Translations under genes and position numbers: made by a program
In this document: in pieces, positions 61,235-64,000 of the stretch
Numbering within the stretch: the stretch's first letter is position 1
How the letters are laid out: each line of letters opens with the position of its first letter
The notes under the pieces: generated by a model
The model's input: the letters and a program-made list of their open reading frames with translations, nothing else
Told to the model about the DNA's origin: nothing
Databases searched by the model: none
Assembly (NCBI GenBank): GCA_946616365.1
Contig: CAMOIX010000007.1
Span: forward strand, 1 to 64,000
DNA: 64,000 bases
Origin: AC2028 sp002373595
Lineage (GTDB): Bacteria > Bacillota > Clostridia > Lachnospirales > Lachnospiraceae
Direction: 5' to 3'

Positions 61235-62968
61235 CTATCTCTCCCTTATAAAGAATCTGTAATTAACTCCGTCTTCTATCCTGTCTGCGCCAAAGTCCTT
61301 TTCGGCGAATTCTATCACATCGTCATTGTCATCCAGTTTGTAATACTCTCCGCTTCTGTACGGAAGAGCGATGACCTCCGGATACTTATCCGGATGAAGT
61401 TCCCAATAGAGAGGTGTGAACTCTCCGAAGACATACGGATTGTCCGTTATGGGACTGCAGACCTCGTAGTTATGATCCATATAGTCTCTGGGATCCCTAT
61501 ATCCTATATAAAGCTTTGCACCTTCGGGTGCATAATTCGTAAAGTCCTCGTAGGAATATCTGATCTCGCGCACCACATCCGTCTCGCACAGTACTCCTGC
61601 GCAGGGTCCCACTCTGACAATACTCCTCGCATCGGTGACATTCCTCATCAGGCTGGCAGGTATCCTCCAAAACGATACAAAGATGAGCGTAAAAGAAAAT
61701 GCGAGAACAAACACTCTGTCGACTCCTTCGGGATATCCTTTGGTTTCCTTATCATCAGAAAGCATAAGCGCGACAGTCATCAGCATTCCCGGGACTATAT
61801 ATCCGATCGTCGGAAAGATCGGATGGTTCGTAAAAAGCTGTATCGATAAATATCCGAACACCGATGTCCCACAGGCAAGCGCCGCCGGGATTTTCCTCTT
61901 TCCCTTCTCCCTGATAAAGATAATGATCGACAGGATCAGTATCAGGATCATATATGAGAAAGAATGAAGTCTGTCCAATATTTCTCTGCGATACAGAAAG
62001 TGTACGACCTGGATCGCAAAGCCTGTAAGGAGCATGTATTTCGCGTAATCCTTAAAGTTCTTTCTAATGAGGCAGATCACAAGTGCCACTGCGGCATATA
62101 CCCCAAAATACAAAAGAACGGTCGGAAGCGAATCAACGATCTGACTCTTTAATATCTGTCCGGGCATATTGTGGACGCCCGATCCCAATGCCGAAAAAGA
62201 ATTGTTTAATCCCTGTGCAAAACCGTAGGTGCCGAGTTTTCCTATCAGACATCCGAAATAAACTGCTGCAAATACTATCACTCCCAAAATGGTCATAAGG
62301 ATATCTGTTCCCTTCGGAGCATACATCCCGTTATCTGCAAAGAGGCTGCTCTTCCCGCGAATGACAGCCATGCATATCATGAATACCGCAAAGAAAACAC
62401 ATAGCAATGTACATCCAGGATAGCCGAGTACCAGCAGGCACATGCAGATCCCGATCAAAAAGGAGTACATCTTTCTCTTGACCGGTGCAAGAGCGTCCCC
62501 TCTCATGATAAGAGCGATGAGGAGTCCGAGGATGAGTGCCTGCGCCCATACCGAGATATTGGAATAATCCGGTGTAATGAACCCTTTGGGTCTGAAGACC
62601 ACATATACCGATGTCAGGATAAAGGATACTCTGTTGGAGGAAAAAGCTTTCAGTATCCCATACATCACCAGTCCCGTAGCGACAGATATGAGAGCTCCGA
62701 CAAATCTCAGAAATATGAGCACTCCCACTCCCGAAGGAACGATCGCATAGTAGAGCTTCATCAGGATCGTCGCAGTATATGCCGTGGTCTGATACGCGTC
62801 CCAGATATCCCTGAGGAGAACATCTCCCCTGCTCAGCCTGTATCCCATCGACAGCTGGAACACTTCGTCCAGATCCACCCCGACAAAGATCTCCTTGATA
62901 AGAGCCACTGCGGAGAGGATGAGTATCAGTATTTTTACTTTTGCGAAATCCGCAAAAAACTTCTTCAT
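61235..62968 (-). CDS. polytopic membrane glycosyltransferase-like protein (GT-C superfamily)
   Basis: A 577-residue membrane protein with about 11-12 helices across residues 10-440 and an extracellular C-terminal part (about 450-577). An acidic motif VGVDLDEVFQ near residue 30, in the first outer loop, fits the catalytic DE of GT-C enzymes that use lipid-linked sugars. It overlaps the upstream GT2 gene as ATGA and is three bases from the next GT2 gene, so the three act together. Acceptor and sugar are unknown. A flippase or polymerase role is less likely but not excluded. Confidence 0.7.
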   Translation of the reverse strand: MKKFFADFAKVKILILILSAVALIKEIFVGVDLDEVFQLSMGYRLSRGDVLLRDIWDAYQTTAYTATILMKLYYAIVPSGVGVLIFLRFVGALISVATGLVMYGILKAFSSNRVSFILTSVYVVFRPKGFITPDYSNISVWAQALILGLLIALIMRGDALAPVKRKMYSFLIGICMCLLVLGYPGCTLLCVFFAVFMICMAVIRGKSSLFADNGMYAPKGTDILMTILGVIVFAAVYFGCLIGKLGTYGFAQGLNNSFSALGSGVHNMPGQILKSQIVDSLPTVLLYFGVYAAVALVICLIRKNFKDYAKYMLLTGFAIQVVHFLYRREILDRLHSFSYMILILILSIIIFIREKGKRKIPAALACGTSVFGYLSIQLFTNHPIFPTIGYIVPGMLMTVALMLSDDKETKGYPEGVDRVFVLAFSFTLIFVSFWRIPASLMRNVTDARSIVRVGPCAGVLCETDVVREIRYSYEDFTNYAPEGAKLYIGYRDPRDYMDHNYEVCSPITDNPYVFGEFTPLYWELHPDKYPEVIALPYRSGEYYKLDDNDDVIEFAEKDFGADRIEDGVNYRFFIRER

Positions 62969-63711
62969 AGGCCTCTGCTTCTAAGATTGATGATCAGTCT
63001 GAGCCTGTATAGGATCATCTTCAAAGCAGGGTCGTGCTTCATCGATGAAACATTTGCCGAATGCCTTCTGTACTTGATAAGCTTAGATGCGAAGAAAACA
63101 GGTTTCCTGCATTTCCCCGCTCCCGCTTTTCCTTTGGCCAGAGCCTCTGCCACCATTCCTATCCACTGATCGTGCATCTTGATATCCTCAGGGATGGGCA
63201 GAGCGTATTTTAGGATCTCTCTTCTGAATGCCATGCAGCATCCTATATAGCTGTTCCTGATGATATTTCTCAGATACCCTGCGTGACAGTTCTTGGTCGC
63301 AAAAAATGACGGTGCAATAATCCCGCTTCCGTTTGCTGTAACTACGGTCGCATCATGGACGATGAGCGGTGCGTGAGTCTTTGCAAATGCGGTGAGCATC
63401 TTTTTTACTTTGCCCGGCTCCCAGTAATCATCCTGGTCTGCGAGAAAGATATACTTACCCTCAGCCGCTGCCAGAGCATTGCTCACGTTGGCGATAACAC
63501 CTCTTCCGGGGCCACGCAGAACGCGGACCCTGCTGTCCATCTTTTTGAAATTGCCTATAAGGCGGATCGTTCCGTCAGTCGACCCGTCATCCGATATGAT
63601 AAGTTCATCGTTTTTGCCAAGCTGGGACAGGATCGAACTTATCTGAAGCTCGATAAATCTCTCTCCGTTATAGGTCGGCATAACGACGCTTATCCTCTTT
63701 CCTGACTTCAC
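62965..63711 (-). CDS. GT2 glycosyltransferase
   Basis: A 248-residue family 2 glycosyltransferase beginning ISVVMPTYNGERFIELQ, with ISDDGSTDGTIRL near 45, and FLADQDDYW near 85, the DxD-type donor site. Acceptor-domain segment GCCMAFRREIL lies near 160. The start proposed is GTG at 63711, which overlaps the stop of the previous gene as GTGA, in keeping with the operon's other junctions; ATGs at 63723 and 63729 are in frame but lack a proper ribosome site. It ends in a 4-base overlap with the GT-C gene. Related to rhamnosyl and similar surface-glycan transferases. Confidence 0.88.
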   Translation of the reverse strand: MKSGKRISVVMPTYNGERFIELQISSILSQLGKNDELIISDDGSTDGTIRLIGNFKKMDSRVRVLRGPGRGVIANVSNALAAAEGKYIFLADQDDYWEPGKVKKMLTAFAKTHAPLIVHDATVVTANGSGIIAPSFFATKNCHAGYLRNIIRNSYIGCCMAFRREILKYALPIPEDIKMHDQWIGMVAEALAKGKAGAGKCRKPVFFASKLIKYRRHSANVSSMKHDPALKMILYRLRLIINLRSRGL

Positions 63712-64000
63712 TTCAACTTCCATCCCCATTTATTAAAATACTTCAGCATCGATATCACATGGATCCTGAAGAGCTTTCCGTCTTTCTTGGAGCCTCTCTT
63801 CCAAAGATGTACGACCTCGGCTCCCGGGAAATATACACACCTGTGAGTCTTTCTGATCTTTCTGCACAGATCGGCATCTTCCATGTAGAGGAAATACCTC
63901 TTGTCAAATCCTCCACATTCCCTGAAAAGATCCGATCTGACTACGAGGAACGATCCTTGCGCGAAGGGAACATCGAACACCGAACTGTAATCGGCATCCC
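63708..64000 (-). CDS. GT2 glycosyltransferase, C-terminal part (cut by the window edge)
   Basis: About 96 codons of the 3' part of a gene whose 5' end lies beyond the right edge; the frame stays open to position 64000. The visible part GSFLVVRSDLFRECGGFD ... FLYMEDADLCRKI is the acceptor-site segment of family 2 glycosyltransferases, with the ED motif typical of rhamnosyltransferase-like members. The C-terminus ends in a short basic stretch. It belongs to the downstream glycosyltransferase cluster. Confidence 0.85.
   Translation of the reverse strand, partial: DADYSSVFDVPFAQGSFLVVRSDLFRECGGFDKRYFLYMEDADLCRKIRKTHRCVYFPGAEVVHLWKRGSKKDGKLFRIHVISMLKYFNKWGWKLK

Noticed and set aside
60818..61849. 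Plus-strand open frame (343 codons) opposite the glycosyltransferase genes
   Set aside because: Shadow of two well-supported genes; composition is atypical and no domain is visible.
1..64000. tRNA, rRNA, CRISPR arrays, insertion sequences, integrases or attachment sites
   Set aside because: No cloverleaf-like sequence, regularly spaced repeats, transposase or integrase gene was recognised anywhere in the window.

Overview
The window looks like the chromosome of an anaerobic, glycan-degrading Clostridia, of the kind found among rumen or gut Lachnospiraceae and Oscillospiraceae. Supporting points are moderate GC, strong Shine-Dalgarno sites, lipoproteins, CUT1 sugar transporters without their own ATPase, membrane-anchored cellulase/xylanase, mDAP-type MurE next to DapF, several c-di-GMP enzymes and no outer-membrane genes. 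The exact genus is not determined. Almost all genes are on the minus strand; only nnr (1542-3143) and a GH95 gene (17059-19440) are on the plus strand. Many junctions are 4-base overlaps (ATGA, GTGA, TTGA), so long operons are likely and several starts are TTG or GTG. No tRNA, rRNA, CRISPR, insertion sequence or prophage was seen, and no gap between genes exceeds about 215 bases.

Region 1 (1-16.9 kb) is housekeeping. It holds a CorC/CNNM membrane protein back to back with nnr, then hisS-aspS-phosphopantetheinyl transferase-heterodimeric ABC exporter, then dapF-murE-mnmA-HD-GYP phosphodiesterase, and a PLP enzyme of cysteine/methionine metabolism with a well-defined promoter and an 11-bp direct repeat. 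Region 2 (17-26.8 kb) has a GH95 fucosidase and a tight five-gene operon: cellobiose 2-epimerase, SGNH esterase, hotdog thioesterase, GGDEF-EAL protein and EAL protein.

Region 3 (26.8-36.5 kb) is the most unusual part. It is a seven-gene operon bounded by a near-consensus promoter (36514-36542) and a clear terminator (26812-26837). It encodes two paralogous proteins with a conserved four-cysteine pattern resembling U32-type Fe-S proteins, two different MacB/LolD-type ATPases (one carrying an AbrB-like tail), one pseudo-dimeric ten-helix FtsX permease, a lipoprotein made of two tandem membrane-fusion modules, and a second single-module membrane-fusion lipoprotein. I infer an asymmetric export or envelope-remodelling machine coupled to two Fe-S proteins; substrate and function are unknown.

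Region 4 (36.6-50 kb) holds two CUT1 sugar transporters enclosing three membrane-anchored accessory proteins (beta-propeller/TPR, Yip1, DUF5696). One solute-binding protein is a 993-residue form with two tandem carbohydrate-binding-like modules. Region 5 (50.2-60.3 kb) holds a sensor diguanylate cyclase, a surface lipoprotein fusing GH5 and GH10, and the intracellular enzymes GH130 phosphorylase, GH36 alpha-galactosidase and GH51 arabinofuranosidase. Together these suggest outside cleavage of hemicellulose (xylan, glucomannan, beta-glucan), import of oligosaccharides and phosphorolytic breakdown inside. Region 6 (60.3-64 kb) is a glycosyltransferase cluster, cut by the window edge, for a surface polysaccharide or glycolipid.
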